64,000 bases of DNA from Clostridiales bacterium CHKCI001 (GTDB lineage Bacteria > Bacillota > Clostridia > Lachnospirales > Lachnospiraceae), in contig FCNS01000008.1 in NCBI GenBank assembly GCA_900045905.1, positions 124,001 through 188,000 on the forward strand. Direction: 5' to 3'. Every line of letters starts with the position of its first letter. Positions within the stretch are counted from its first letter, which is position 1. The notes below the pieces were generated by a model that was not told the DNA's origin, ran no database searches, and saw only the letters and a program-made list of their open reading frames with translations. Shown here one piece after another: positions 44,284-54,459 of the stretch. The position numbers and the translations under genes are program-made.

Positions 44284-44402
44284 AAACTTCCATGTCCGCT
44301 TCGAGGGTACCACCACTATAGGAAAGACGCTGTATGCAGATCTGTAGTCTCATTCGGGCACGTCTTGCTCTACTGAGATCACAAATCCACCTACAGCGTC
44401 GT
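44284..44402 (-). other. structured intergenic element sharing a hairpin module with the insertion at 23.2 kb
   Basis: GACGCTGTA (44326-44334) pairs perfectly with TACAGCGTC (44392-44400), enclosing GATCT/AGATC and GTAG/CTAC pairs. Its left end (44284-44321) matches 23175-23212 at 30 of 38 positions by my count, including the central hairpin CCGCTT-G-GGG. The minus strand of this module reads GTGGTGGTACC. Nothing codes here. It lies between glyA and the 86-residue protein gene. Confidence 0.55.
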
Positions 44403-44467
44403 TATTCGTTTCATTTTAATTTTATACAGCTACTCTTTTGCTTTCTTTAAACCTTACGTATCCGATC

Positions 44468-45709
44468 TTATTCATACAATGGATATTTATCTGTCAATGT
44501 TTTCACGATTTCCATCGCTTTTTCCTTATTTGCATCCACATCATTTACAACAAGTGCAATTGCTTCTGCAATCTGATCCATATCTTCTTCTACCATACCG
44601 CGCGTTGTAACAGCTGCAGTTCCAAGACGAATGCCACTTGTTACAAATGGAGAAGCTGGATCATTTGGAATTGTATTTTTATTGCAGGTAATATTTGCTT
44701 CATCTAAAATATGTTCTGCTTGTTTTCCTGTAATTCCTTTATTTAATAAATTCACTAACATCAAATGATTGTCTGTTCCACCTGATACTAAATCAAATCC
44801 TCTGCTTGTCAATCCTTTTGCCAAAGCCTGTGCATTATTAATTATCTGCTGTGCGTATACTTTAAATGATGGTTCCAATGCTTCTTTAAAGCAAACCGCC
44901 TTTGCTGCAATGACATGCATCAAAGGACCACCCTGGATACCTGGGAAAACTGCTTTATTAAAATTATATTTTTTATTTACTGCTTCACTACAAAGGATCA
45001 TACCACCTCTTGGTCCACGTAACGTCTTATGTGTCGTAGTTGTGGTAACATCTGCATATGGAATTGGACTCATATGCATTCCTGCTGCAACCAAACCAGC
45101 GATATGTGCCATATCTACCATCAGCACTGCCCCAACTTCATCTGCAATCTCACGGAATTTCTTAAAATCAATGGATCTCGCATAGGCACTTGCACCTGCC
45201 ACAATTAATTTTGGTTTACATTCCAATGCGATTTTTCGAACTTCATCATAATCAATAAATCCATCTGCATTCACTCCATACGGCACTGCATGAAAATATT
45301 TACCAGACATATTCACAGGACTTCCATGTGTTAAATGACCACCCTGATCCAAATTCATTCCCATAAATGTATCACCAGGCTGCATAACAGCAAAAAATAC
45401 TGCCATATTGGCCTGTGCACCAGAATGCGGCTGAACATTGACATATTCACATCCAAATAATTGCTTTGCACGTTCTCTTGCCAAATTTTCTACAACATCC
45501 ACATATTCGCATCCACCATAATAACGTTTCCCTGGATAACCTTCTGCATATTTATTTGTCAGAGGACTTCCCATTGCCGCCATAACCGCTTTACTAACCA
45601 AATTTTCAGATGCAATTAATTCAATATGATCTCTTTGTCTTCCCAGTTCTTGATCCATCGCCTTGGCAACTTCTGGATCAAACTGAAGCACTTCATCAAA
45701 TGCGTACAT
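44468..45709 (-). CDS. glyA: serine hydroxymethyltransferase
   Basis: A 413-residue PLP enzyme that converts serine and tetrahydrofolate to glycine and methylene-tetrahydrofolate. The PLP lysine is in [15 protein letters not shown] (about 225-240). The N-terminal [14 protein letters not shown] and C-terminal [16 protein letters not shown] are standard. The ATG at 45709 is six bases after AAGGAGG; an earlier in-frame ATG at 45727 contains that site. It is the last gene of a one-carbon group with fchA and folD. Confidence 0.97.
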   Translation of the reverse strand: MYAFDEVLQFDPEVAKAMDQELGRQRDHIELIASENLVSKAVMAAMGSPLTNKYAEGYPGKRYYGGCEYVDVVENLARERAKQLFGCEYVNVQPHSGAQANMAVFFAVMQPGDTFMGMNLDQGGHLTHGSPVNMSGKYFHAVPYGVNADGFIDYDEVRKIALECKPKLIVAGASAYARSIDFKKFREIADEVGAVLMVDMAHIAGLVAAGMHMSPIPYADVTTTTTHKTLRGPRGGMILCSEAVNKKYNFNKAVFPGIQGGPLMHVIAAKAVCFKEALEPSFKVYAQQIINNAQALAKGLTSRGFDLVSGGTDNHLMLVNLLNKGITGKQAEHILDEANITCNKNTIPNDPASPFVTSGIRLGTAAVTTRGMVEEDMDQIAEAIALVVNDVDANKEKAMEIVKTLTDKYPLYE

Positions 45710-45812
45710 AATGTACCTCCTTTTCATTTACCATTGGATGTTATTAATATTTCCAAGTTTAGGATTTAGTATATCACAGTCCAGTGCTAAAGTCCAGTAG
45801 TGAAACGAGAAA

Positions 45813-47699
45813 CTACTTTGGACGCTTTTTCTTATGAGTATTGCGAATCGTCTTTTTCTTTTTATTTGTATGGTTTTTTTCTATTTTTTCCGCTGCAAGT
45901 CTTCTTGGACGAATCAAACAATGTTTATCAAATCCAATCAAATCTTCTCGATGAGCCTTCTTTAATGCCTCCTCGACTAAATCATATAATTGAGGGTTCC
46001 GATACTGAATCAATGCCCGCTGCATTGCTTTTTCATGTGGATTAACAGGAACATAAACTGGCTCCATCGTTCTGGGATCTACCCCTGTATAATACATACA
46101 AGTAGAAATTGTAGATGGAGTTGGATAAAAGTCCTGCACCTGCTCTGGCATATATCCCAAATCTCTCAAATACTCGGCAAGTTCCACCGCTTCTTTTAGG
46201 GAAGATCCTGGATGAGACGACATTAAATACGGAACTAAATATTGCTTCATTCCCTCTTGTTCATTTATTTGTTTATATTTTTGTGCAAATTTTTGATAGA
46301 CCGAATTTTCTGGCTTTCCCATCCGCTTTAAAACAGCATCTGCCACATGTTCTGGAGCTACTTTTAATTGTCCACTTACATGATAACGGCAAAGCTCTCT
46401 TAAAAACGAATTATCTTTATCTGCCATAACATAATCAAACCGAATCCCTGAACGGATAAATACTTTCTTTACTTTTGGAAGTTTTCGCAGTTTTCTAAGC
46501 AAATGCAAATAGTCACTATGATCTACAACTAAATTTTTACATGGCTTTGGAAATAAACACTGCTTTCCAACACAAGCTCCATGCGTTAATTGTTTTTCAC
46601 ATGCTGGTTTTCTAAAATTTGCAGTTGGGCCTCCCACATCATGAATATATCCCTTAAATTCTGGGTCTTGTGTCATATTCTTGGCTTCTTCTATAATTGA
46701 ATCATGACTTCGAACTTGAATAATCCTTCCTTGATGAAATGTCAGAGCGCAAAAATTACATCCACCAAAGCAGCCTCGATTACTAATTAAACTGAATTTT
46801 ACTTCTGAAATCGCTGGAATTCCTCCACTCTGTTTATAAGAAGGATGATAGGTTCTCCGATACGGGAGTGCATAAACATCATCCATTTCCTGCATGGAAA
46901 GCGGCTTTGCAGGAGGGTTTTGTACCACATATAAATGTTCCCCATATGGTTCCACCAAACGCTTTCCTGAAAACGCATCCGTATTACAATACTGAGTATA
47001 AAAACTTCTAGCATAATTCATCTTATCGGCAAGCAACTGTTCATAGGACGGCAGCATTACTGCATCATAAACAGATTCTAACGTTTTTGTTTTAAATACC
47101 GTTCCATCAATAAAGGTAATATCCTTAATATCAATTCCAGCCTGTAATGCATCTGCAATTTCTATAATTGAGCGTTCTCCCATTCCATAAGAAATCAAAT
47201 CGGCCTGAGAGTCCAATAAAATTGACCGTTTTAGCTTGTTTGACCAATAATCGTAATGTGCCATTCGACGAAGACTTGCTTCAATTCCACCAATAATAAT
47301 TGGACAGTCTTTATAAACTCGACGAATATAATTACAGTAAACAACTGTAGCATAATCTGGACGTTTTCCAATGACTCCTCCAGGTGTGTATGCATCCGTT
47401 TGACGACGCTTTTTCGAAACGGAATAATGATTCACCATAGAATCCATATTCCCTCCAGAAACTAGAAATCCCAAACGCGGACGTCCAAATTCTTGAATAA
47501 CCTCTTCCTTTTTCCAATCTGGTTGTGGCAAAATTGCAACTCGATATCCATGAGCTTCCAATACACGGCTAATAATTGCATGACCAAATGATGGATGATC
47601 CACATAGGCATCTCCTGTTACATAAACAAAATCTACCCAATCCCAGCCTCTTTGCCTCATCTCTTCTCGATTAATTGGCAAAAATCCGTTGTTAATCAT
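45813..47699 (-). CDS. YgiQ-family radical SAM protein
   Basis: A 628-residue protein of the UPF0313/YgiQ family. The N-terminal third has a B12-binding-like region, [19 protein letters not shown] holds the CX3CX2C cluster motif (about 318), and DUF3362 follows. A strongly basic tail ([16 protein letters not shown]) ends the chain. The reaction is unknown. It lies between folD and glyA in the same orientation, 12 bases after folD, but a link to folate chemistry has not been shown. Confidence 0.9.
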   Translation of the reverse strand: MINNGFLPINREEMRQRGWDWVDFVYVTGDAYVDHPSFGHAIISRVLEAHGYRVAILPQPDWKKEEVIQEFGRPRLGFLVSGGNMDSMVNHYSVSKKRRQTDAYTPGGVIGKRPDYATVVYCNYIRRVYKDCPIIIGGIEASLRRMAHYDYWSNKLKRSILLDSQADLISYGMGERSIIEIADALQAGIDIKDITFIDGTVFKTKTLESVYDAVMLPSYEQLLADKMNYARSFYTQYCNTDAFSGKRLVEPYGEHLYVVQNPPAKPLSMQEMDDVYALPYRRTYHPSYKQSGGIPAISEVKFSLISNRGCFGGCNFCALTFHQGRIIQVRSHDSIIEEAKNMTQDPEFKGYIHDVGGPTANFRKPACEKQLTHGACVGKQCLFPKPCKNLVVDHSDYLHLLRKLRKLPKVKKVFIRSGIRFDYVMADKDNSFLRELCRYHVSGQLKVAPEHVADAVLKRMGKPENSVYQKFAQKYKQINEQEGMKQYLVPYLMSSHPGSSLKEAVELAEYLRDLGYMPEQVQDFYPTPSTISTCMYYTGVDPRTMEPVYVPVNPHEKAMQRALIQYRNPQLYDLVEEALKKAHREDLIGFDKHCLIRPRRLAAEKIEKNHTNKKKKTIRNTHKKKRPK

Positions 47700-47711
47700 A
47701 TATTTCCCTTC

Positions 47712-48551
47712 TTATATACATTTTTTCATCGCTGCTTGAACGACATGCTGTGCCAGTACAGAAGTCGTTACCGTTCCAACTCCTCCAGGAACTGGTGTCG
47801 CGATTGATGCAAGCTCTGTAATACGATCTAGATCCACATCTCCACAGAGTTTATTATTTTCGTCCATATTGATGCCCACATCAATTACAATTGCATTTTT
47901 TCGAATATATTGTTGATTTACCATTTTTGCTCTGCCCGCTGCTGCAATCACAATTTCTGCTTCACGACATACACTTGGCATATCCACAGTCTTGGTATGA
48001 CATATAGTGACAGTAGCATTTTTCTTCATCAATAACATCGCAAGAGGTTTTCCTACCACTAAACTTCTCCCAATAATTGTAACACGCTTTCCACTTAACT
48101 CAATCCCTGCAAAGTCCAACATCTCCACTACTGCTTGAGCCGTACATGGTGCGAATCCAGAATCATCTCCTGCAAACACCTTTGCCATGTTAATTGGACT
48201 AATCCCATCTACATCTTTTGCAGGATCAATCGTTTGCTCAATTCTTTTTTCATCTAAATGTGCTGGCAATGGACGAAGTACTAAAATCCCATCCACGCTT
48301 GGATCAGTATTTACTGCTTCAAATTCTTTGAAGAACAACTCATTATTAACATCCGCTGGGAAAACATACGATTCACATGCAATTCCAATTCCTTGCATCC
48401 GTTTTATCGCACCTCTTTCATAAGACATATCATCTGGTCGTTCTCCTACACGAATAATCGCAAGTTTTGGAATATGCGCTTGCCCTTCTAGTTCTTTTTT
48501 CATGCGTTCTTTCATAGCAGCGATTACATCTGCACCTTTTAATAATTCCAT
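47712..48551 (-). CDS. folD: bifunctional methylene-tetrahydrofolate dehydrogenase/cyclohydrolase
   Basis: A 279-residue enzyme interconverting methylene-, methenyl- and formyl-tetrahydrofolate with NAD(P). The catalytic region DMSYERGAIKRMQGIGI keeps the YxxxK-type tyrosine/lysine pair, and the Rossmann half has VTIIGRSLVVGKPLAMLLM and GVGTVTTSVLAQHVV. It lies 18 bases after fchA, which overlaps its cyclohydrolase activity. Confidence 0.95.
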   Translation of the reverse strand: MELLKGADVIAAMKERMKKELEGQAHIPKLAIIRVGERPDDMSYERGAIKRMQGIGIACESYVFPADVNNELFFKEFEAVNTDPSVDGILVLRPLPAHLDEKRIEQTIDPAKDVDGISPINMAKVFAGDDSGFAPCTAQAVVEMLDFAGIELSGKRVTIIGRSLVVGKPLAMLLMKKNATVTICHTKTVDMPSVCREAEIVIAAAGRAKMVNQQYIRKNAIVIDVGINMDENNKLCGDVDLDRITELASIATPVPGGVGTVTTSVLAQHVVQAAMKKCI

Positions 48552-48569
48552 TTTTTCAAGTCCTTTCTT

Positions 48570-49202
48570 TTATGGGCGAATTGTCTTCATAACAAGTTCA
48601 AATACCGCATCGGCACGCTTTACTCCATCTTCCATTAGCTCATCACATCGTTGATTTAGCTGGGATGCTTTCTCTCTATCTTTCATCAGCTTCGTATTAA
48701 TAAATACATTCATAGATGCTCCCAACAATGCTGCTCGGCAAAATTGCACACCGACTCCTGCATCGCTAACTGCAATACGGCTTCCTTTCTCTGCCATCAC
48801 TTCCAATACCGCAATCGCCTCCAACACTGTCTCCATTATTTTAAGCGGTACAAGGCTTGCCTTTAATAACGCTTCTTCCATTACTTTATTTCGGTATTCC
48901 AGCTGCTCTTTTGTTTCTTTTGGAAGTCCATACGCTTTCGACAGTGGCTCAAATGCTTCTGCATCTTTGTCAATTAATAAAAGCAATTCCCTTTGTAAAA
49001 CCTCTGCCTGCTGCATCTGCCTGCGTATTTCTTCTTCTACATCTTTGTATTTTTTCTTTCCAACTGTCAAGTTTCCAACCATAGTCCCAAGTGCAGTTCC
49101 AAGTGCACCAGTTAAAGCAGACGCTCCTCCTCCTCCTGGAATTGCAGCTTTAGAAGCAAGTACATCCGTAAATTCCTCTATTTTCATTGTTTTTGCATTC
49201 AT
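48570..49202 (-). CDS. fchA: methenyltetrahydrofolate cyclohydrolase / formiminotetrahydrofolate cyclodeaminase
   Basis: A 210-residue all-helical protein of the FTCD_C family, with AAIPGGGGASALTGALGTALGTMVGNLTVGKKKY at the N terminus. Clostridial FchA interconverts methenyl- and formyl-tetrahydrofolate or deaminates formimino-tetrahydrofolate. Its position beside folD and glyA supports a C1-folate role. No formate-tetrahydrofolate ligase or histidine-degradation gene is near. Its upstream neighbour is 23 bases away. Confidence 0.9.
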   Translation of the reverse strand: MNAKTMKIEEFTDVLASKAAIPGGGGASALTGALGTALGTMVGNLTVGKKKYKDVEEEIRRQMQQAEVLQRELLLLIDKDAEAFEPLSKAYGLPKETKEQLEYRNKVMEEALLKASLVPLKIMETVLEAIAVLEVMAEKGSRIAVSDAGVGVQFCRAALLGASMNVFINTKLMKDREKASQLNQRCDELMEDGVKRADAVFELVMKTIRP

Positions 49203-49225
49203 AAAAATACTTCCTTTCTTTTTGC

Positions 49226-50059
49226 TTAATTTTCGTGCTCATCTACTATCGTGTGCAACAACTCGTTTATCGTCTGAAACTGCCACGTTGGGCAATACTT
49301 TGTATTCCTACAGTCTTCTAAAGTAGCTTCTCCAGTAAACACAACCGCAGTATCTACGCCAGCATGAATTCCAACTGCAATATCTGTATATAATCGATCT
49401 CCAATCACAATTGTATCTGCCTTGGAAAATCCCGTTTGTTTCATTGATGCCTCCACAATAATTGGATTAGGCTTTCCCAGAAACTTTGGCTTTCTCTTTA
49501 CTGCACAGGCAAGCATCTCACAAATCGCTCCACAGTCTGGTACACTTCCAAATGCAGTTGGACAGCATAAATCTGGATTCGTAGCTAAATATATCATCTC
49601 TGGATTCGCCAATAACTGGCAAGCCCCTTCTATTTTTTTGTAACTTAACTCATTATCAAATCCAACTAAAACAAGTTGAATTCCCTCTTCTACTTGCTCA
49701 ACAACATTAAAGCCCCATGAGCGAAGTTCTTGAATAAATGATTTGGTTCCAACAACATAAATCTTATCCTTTTTATGATATTCGCTTAAATATAAACAGG
49801 ACGCATAAGAAGCAGTAATAAAATCGGATTCTTGTGTTATTATATTCCATTTAACAAATTTTTTTACATATGCACTCCTACTTTTTGTAGAATTATTTGT
49901 AATATAAATAGCCTTTCCTCCAATCTCCTCAATATAACTTAATAATTCTCTTGTTCCTCTTAATAATTCCTGATCAATCGCAATCGTTCCGTCAATATCA
50001 AATAAAAACAACCTTTTTTCTCTTAATGCTTTTTTTCTTTGTTCTTTTTCCCCAGTCAT
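49226..50059 (-). CDS. HAD-IIA family sugar-phosphatase (NagD/AraL-like)
   Basis: About 277 residues. LFLFDIDGTIAIDQ gives the nucleophile Asp motif, YITNNSTKSRSAYVKKF motif II, GKPNPIIVEASM motif III, and IGDRLYTDIAVGIHAG motif IV. The cap domain lies between, as in NagD, AraL and p-nitrophenyl phosphatase. Substrate is likely a small phosphorylated metabolite. The ATG at 50059 is five bases after GGAGG and is preferred over 50071. It heads the one-carbon group. Confidence 0.88.
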   Translation of the reverse strand: MTGEKEQRKKALREKRLFLFDIDGTIAIDQELLRGTRELLSYIEEIGGKAIYITNNSTKSRSAYVKKFVKWNIITQESDFITASYASCLYLSEYHKKDKIYVVGTKSFIQELRSWGFNVVEQVEEGIQLVLVGFDNELSYKKIEGACQLLANPEMIYLATNPDLCCPTAFGSVPDCGAICEMLACAVKRKPKFLGKPNPIIVEASMKQTGFSKADTIVIGDRLYTDIAVGIHAGVDTAVVFTGEATLEDCRNTKYCPTWQFQTINELLHTIVDEHEN

Positions 50060-50201
50060 CTCGTCCTCCATCTGGTTTCATGAGCTGCTGCAAGACTATC
50101 ACGCTACATTGTGCAACAACTCTTAGCATCATACCATAATTTTTTCATGATGAAAAGGTAACAAAAGAAACCTTCACTGGATGTCTTTTGCATATCACGA
50201 T

Positions 50202-50236
50202 AAAAAATAAGGGGATGATACAACAGCCCCTTATTT
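50202..50236 (-). terminator. terminator downstream of the Si-citrate synthase
   Basis: AAATAAGGGG (50205-50214) pairs with CCCCTTATTT (50227-50236), followed on the minus strand by a T-run. A second hairpin, GCCAAGTGAGAATG (50251-50264) with CATTCCCATTTGGC, lies between it and the stop codon. Confidence 0.8.
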
Positions 50237-50297
50237 GAGTAAAGCCATAAGCCAAGTGAGAATGTTTCCATTCCCATTTGGCATTGTTCATTGTGCC

Positions 50298-51662
50298 TTA
50301 TCGATTTTCCATGTCAATATATTCTTTTGCTTCTAAAATATTTCGGTAAGCTGGACGAATAATTTTTCCTTCATTAATTAATTCTTCGATACGATGTGCA
50401 CCCCAGCCAGAAATTCTTGCAATCGCAAAGATTGGAGTAAATAATTCCATCGGAAGCCCTAACATTCGATATACAAATCCACTATAAAAATCTACATTGG
50501 CACTGACCCCTTTATAAATCTTTCTTTCTTCTTTAATTAAATCAGAAGAAAGCCGTTCTACTCGATTAAACAGCTCATATTCTTTTTCACAGCCTTTTTC
50601 CACTGATAGACGCTTTACAAAACGTTTAAAAATCTGTGCTCTTGGATCTGAGATAGAATAAACAGCATGTCCCATACCATAAATCAAACCAGCCTTATCA
50701 AATGCTTCTTTATGAAGCAATGCACGCAAATATTGTTTCAACGCATCTTCGTCTTCCCAATCAGATACATGCTGCTTTAGATCATCAAACATTTGAGTTA
50801 CCTTAATATTAGCTCCACCATGTTTTGGTCCCTTTAGAGAACCAAGAGAAGCAACGATTGCGGAATACGTATCCGTTCCAGAAGAAGAAACGACATGGGT
50901 TGTGAATGTAGAATTATTACCGCCTCCATGTTCTGCATGAAGTACAAGCGCAATATCTAGAATTTTAGCCTCTAATTTTGTATAGTTGCTGTCTGGGCGT
51001 AGTAAATGAAGAATATTTTCTGCTGTAGAAAGCTTTGGATCTGGTGTGTGAATAATTAAGCTCATTCCTTTATGATAATGCTGATAAGCTTGATAGCTAT
51101 AAACTGCTAATAATGGAAATTGAGCCACAAGCTGTAGGCATTGACGCACAACATTTGCAATACTTATATCATCTGGACGCTCATCATAAGAATATAACAT
51201 TAGAACCCCTCTTGCAAGCGCATTCATAATATCTTTACTTGGAGATTTCATAATAACATCTCTTACAAAAGACGGTGGTAAAGTTCGATACTGACCAAGC
51301 GTTTCAATAAAATCTTCTAATTCTTTCTGATTTGGCAATTTTCCAAACATAAGAAGATATGTAATCTCCTCAAAACCAAAATTCGTATCAGGAGAGAAAC
51401 CTCTAACGATATCTTCTACATTATAACCACGATAATATAATTCTCCCTTACATGGAACCATTTTTCCATCAACCATATTATAAGCTTTTACATCAGCAAT
51501 TTCTGTTAATCCTGCTAAGACACCTTTACCACTAATATCACGTAGACCTCTTTTTACATCATATTTTGCATATAGACTTGGATCAATTTGTCCGTTTTCG
51601 ATACATAGATTTGTTAATTTTTGAACTTCTGGTGTAATCGATGAATAAAAATTTGAACTCAT
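50298..51662 (-). CDS. citrate synthase (Si type)
   Basis: A 454-residue all-helical citrate synthase fold. Conserved parts are LYYRGYNVEDIV, the catalytic His in LHAEHGGGNNSTFTTHVV (about 240), SLKGPKHGGANIKVTQMF (about 275-292) with the second His, and GMGHAVYSISDPRAQIF (about 330) followed by the C-terminal catalytic region NVDFYSGFVYRMLG. It condenses acetyl-CoA and oxaloacetate. Relatives in this family may use propionyl-CoA instead (2-methylcitrate synthase). It is unrelated in fold to the Re-type candidate at 8.7 kb. An extended -10 promoter lies upstream and a terminator downstream. Confidence 0.92.
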   Translation of the reverse strand: MSSNFYSSITPEVQKLTNLCIENGQIDPSLYAKYDVKRGLRDISGKGVLAGLTEIADVKAYNMVDGKMVPCKGELYYRGYNVEDIVRGFSPDTNFGFEEITYLLMFGKLPNQKELEDFIETLGQYRTLPPSFVRDVIMKSPSKDIMNALARGVLMLYSYDERPDDISIANVVRQCLQLVAQFPLLAVYSYQAYQHYHKGMSLIIHTPDPKLSTAENILHLLRPDSNYTKLEAKILDIALVLHAEHGGGNNSTFTTHVVSSSGTDTYSAIVASLGSLKGPKHGGANIKVTQMFDDLKQHVSDWEDEDALKQYLRALLHKEAFDKAGLIYGMGHAVYSISDPRAQIFKRFVKRLSVEKGCEKEYELFNRVERLSSDLIKEERKIYKGVSANVDFYSGFVYRMLGLPMELFTPIFAIARISGWGAHRIEELINEGKIIRPAYRNILEAKEYIDMENR

Positions 51663-52017
51663 AAGATTTTCTCCTTTCTTCTTGACCGCCAGATTTTTCT
51701 GACTAAGATGTGAAAAATAAATATTCTACTATTAATAACTAATTTTTACATTTACTCTCCAATTTTATTATACCACATTTTCTTACCTAAAATATAATCA
51801 AGTTGTGACTTTTTAGTAAACATTTTCTTAAATTAATTTTAACGTAAACGTCTATTATATAAAAATTTATCCTAGAATATCTCCTTTTACTTTCAAAATA
51901 GCTATGTTCCAAAGTATTGTCTTAATCATAGGGGTCAAAATACCTTTTGACCCCAATATCAATTACAGGTTAATTATAAATATGCTAAAAAGATTATAAC
52001 AAAACAAAGTTATCTTA
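51663..52017. other. 355-bp intergenic region between citrate synthase and the P-type ATPase
   Basis: Contains an extended -10 box TGGTATAAT for the citrate synthase (-10 at 51772-51767) and the perfect inverted repeat at 51931-51954, annotated separately. No gene is visible. Confidence 0.55.
51931..51954. repeat. perfect 10-bp inverted repeat GGGGTCAAAA-N4-TTTTGACCCC
   Basis: The arms are perfect and the gap is TACC. No T-tract follows on either strand, so it is either an unusual terminator of the P-type ATPase transcript or a protein-binding site. Confidence 0.6.
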
Positions 52018-54444
52018 CTAATCAATATCATCCTCTTCTTTTTTTCCATACAAAATATTATCCTCTTCTGGCGTGCTCATACTTAAAATACTGGCATTGC
52101 TTAACCTGCGCTGTTCATCCATTTTCTTTAATCCATATTGATAAAGACGTTCCATTCCATCAATTCCAGCGGGAGCGAAATTAATAACAATCAATAATAA
52201 GATAATTGCATTAAAATTAATTGGTCCCAACTCCAAAAGTTTTTGAAAGATAATTAAGCAAATCATATATAATACTTGCATACTATAGATGACAATTCGT
52301 CTGTATTTTGTCAATGGGAAATAGACCCTTTTTAAAGTAATCATATAAAGCCATCCTGTTGCAAGCACACAGACAGTCGTCAACATTTGATTGGTACAGT
52401 CTAGAAAGTTTCCAGCTATACTAAATAAGATAATCGAGATGGAAATGACAGCTGCTGTTGGAAATGACATTTTAAAAACTGTTTGTAAAAAATCTTTCTC
52501 CACTCGTTCAAAGCTTGGCTCTTGCTGCAATAAAAATCCTGGCAAACCTACTGCACAAACACTGATAACAGAAAGTTGTATTGGCTGGAATGGATATACT
52601 TGTCCAAATAAAATTGTTATAATCGCCAAAATTGCGGAAAACATAGTCTTAATTAAGAACATCGAAGCTGCATTTCGAATATTGTTAATAACACGGCGTC
52701 CCTCATTTACAATATGAGGCATAGATGCAAAATTAGAATCTAACAGTACCAAATTAGCTGTATTTTTGGCAGCTTCACTTCCAGATGCCATTGCAATACT
52801 GCAATCTGCTTCTTTTAATGCCAATACATCATTTACACCGTCTCCTGTCATAGCGACAGTATGTCCATCTGCTTTTAATAAAGTTACCATTGTTTTTTTC
52901 TGACTTGGACTAACACGGCCAAATACCGAACATCTTTGCAAAGCATCTGCTAACTCTTCATCTGTTTTTAACGTTGACGCATCAATATAAGCTTCTGTCT
53001 TCTCTAAACCTGCTTTTTTCGCCACAGCTGCAACTGTTGCTGGATCATCTCCAGAGATAATTTTTAGATCTACGCCCTGTTCTTTAAAATAATTTAATGT
53101 ACGCGGTGCTTCTGGTCGAATTACATCCGTCATCATGATTAAAGCACATGGTTCTAACCCTTCTGGGCATATCTCTGATTCGGTTTCCCTTGGACTATGA
53201 GCCAATACAAGCATACGGTACCCCTTGGATGCATGATTTGCAACAATCTCTTTTAACTCCTCCTGTCCTTCTGGAAATAAGAACTGAACTGCTCCAATCA
53301 AATAAGTTCCATACTCTTTAAAAGAAACCCCACTATATTTTCGTTCAGAAGAAAATGGAATAATAAATCCAGGTGTCATCGTATCTCTCTCTGGAAATTC
53401 TTTTTTTAATGCTTGAAACGTTGCATTGTCATCATTCAATGAAGCTACCAGATTTCCCATAACTTCATCTACATCAGTGATACTATCTATGTTTTCTACT
53501 TGTTCTACACAGATACTTCCTTCCGTAATCGTTCCAGTTTTATCCAGGCAAAGTACATCTACTCTTGCCAGCGTCTCAATACAATACAATTCCTGCACAA
53601 GTGTTTTTCGCTGCGCCAGTCGAATTACACCGATTGTTAAAGCCACACTCGTTAAAAGCACTAATCCTTCTGGAATCATTCCTAATACCGCAGCCACTGT
53701 ATTTAAGGTTGCCGTTTGATAACTCAAATCTCCAATAAAAAACTGTTTACAAAATAAACCAACTCCCACAGGCACAATAATCATACTAATCAATTTTAAT
53801 ATCTTATTAATACAATTACGAAGTTCTGAATTATGCTTTTTAAACTGCTTGGCTTCTTTTGTAATTTGCTCCATATAATTATCTTTTCCAACGTGAACAA
53901 CCTGGCAAAGAGCACGGCCTGCTGTAACAAAGCTTCCTGAATATACTTCTGAATTTATTTTCTTTGGAACAGAATCCGATTCCCCTGTTAATAAAGATTC
54001 ATTTGCCTCAATACTTCCCTCAATAATAATTCCATCTGCGGGAATCTGATCTCCATTTTTTAAAAGAATCAAATCATCCAATACAATCTCTTCAATCGCA
54101 ACTTCTTTCTTTTTTCCATCCCGTATAACTGTAGCTTTACTTGCCGTCAGTATTGCCAACTGATCCAAGATCTTTTTGGAACGCAACTCTTGTATAATAC
54201 CGATCACCGTATTAATGGTAACAATTACGATAAAAAACATATTTTTAAAAGATCCAGTTGTAATGACAAGTGCAAATAAGATCACATTAAGCAAATTGAA
54301 AAAAGTTAATACATTCGATTTTATAATTTGCTTAACGGAGCGCGTCGTCTGATCGTCTGTTTTATTTATCTTTCCTTCTGCAATTCTCTGTTGAACTTCT
54401 TCTTCTCTCAGCCCAATAAACAACTTTTTCTTTTCCTGTGGCAT
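52018..54444 (-). CDS. P-type cation-transporting ATPase (CtpE-like)
   Basis: An 808-residue P-type ATPase. Actuator motif LLTGESDSVP (about 160-170), membrane-site motif GMIPEGLVLLTSVAL (about 262), phosphorylation DKTGT (about 300), and hinge TGDGVNDVLALKEADCSIAM (about 545-565). Ten helices are expected. The PEGLVLL membrane motif is that of the CtpE group, which moves Ca2+ in mycobacteria, rather than classic SERCA-type PEGLP. N-terminal metal-binding CXXC motifs of heavy-metal pumps are absent. It is 15 bases downstream of queL and could be cotranscribed from the preQ1-controlled operon. Confidence 0.88.
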   Translation of the reverse strand: MPQEKKKLFIGLREEEVQQRIAEGKINKTDDQTTRSVKQIIKSNVLTFFNLLNVILFALVITTGSFKNMFFIVIVTINTVIGIIQELRSKKILDQLAILTASKATVIRDGKKKEVAIEEIVLDDLILLKNGDQIPADGIIIEGSIEANESLLTGESDSVPKKINSEVYSGSFVTAGRALCQVVHVGKDNYMEQITKEAKQFKKHNSELRNCINKILKLISMIIVPVGVGLFCKQFFIGDLSYQTATLNTVAAVLGMIPEGLVLLTSVALTIGVIRLAQRKTLVQELYCIETLARVDVLCLDKTGTITEGSICVEQVENIDSITDVDEVMGNLVASLNDDNATFQALKKEFPERDTMTPGFIIPFSSERKYSGVSFKEYGTYLIGAVQFLFPEGQEELKEIVANHASKGYRMLVLAHSPRETESEICPEGLEPCALIMMTDVIRPEAPRTLNYFKEQGVDLKIISGDDPATVAAVAKKAGLEKTEAYIDASTLKTDEELADALQRCSVFGRVSPSQKKTMVTLLKADGHTVAMTGDGVNDVLALKEADCSIAMASGSEAAKNTANLVLLDSNFASMPHIVNEGRRVINNIRNAASMFLIKTMFSAILAIITILFGQVYPFQPIQLSVISVCAVGLPGFLLQQEPSFERVEKDFLQTVFKMSFPTAAVISISIILFSIAGNFLDCTNQMLTTVCVLATGWLYMITLKRVYFPLTKYRRIVIYSMQVLYMICLIIFQKLLELGPINFNAIILLLIVINFAPAGIDGMERLYQYGLKKMDEQRRLSNASILSMSTPEEDNILYGKKEEDDID

Positions 54445-54459
54445 TGTTTTCCTCCATTA

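Noticed and set aside
44284-44321. T-box-like GTGGTGGTACC on the minus strand
   Set aside because: A T-box leader would need a specifier stem-loop, a terminator/antiterminator pair with a T-run and an amino acid gene downstream. None is present, and the same module recurs at 23.2 kb in a different context.
46799-47014. 71-codon second frame on the same strand as the YgiQ gene
   Set aside because: It lies wholly inside the YgiQ frame and translates to a composition unlike a protein, with no start signal.
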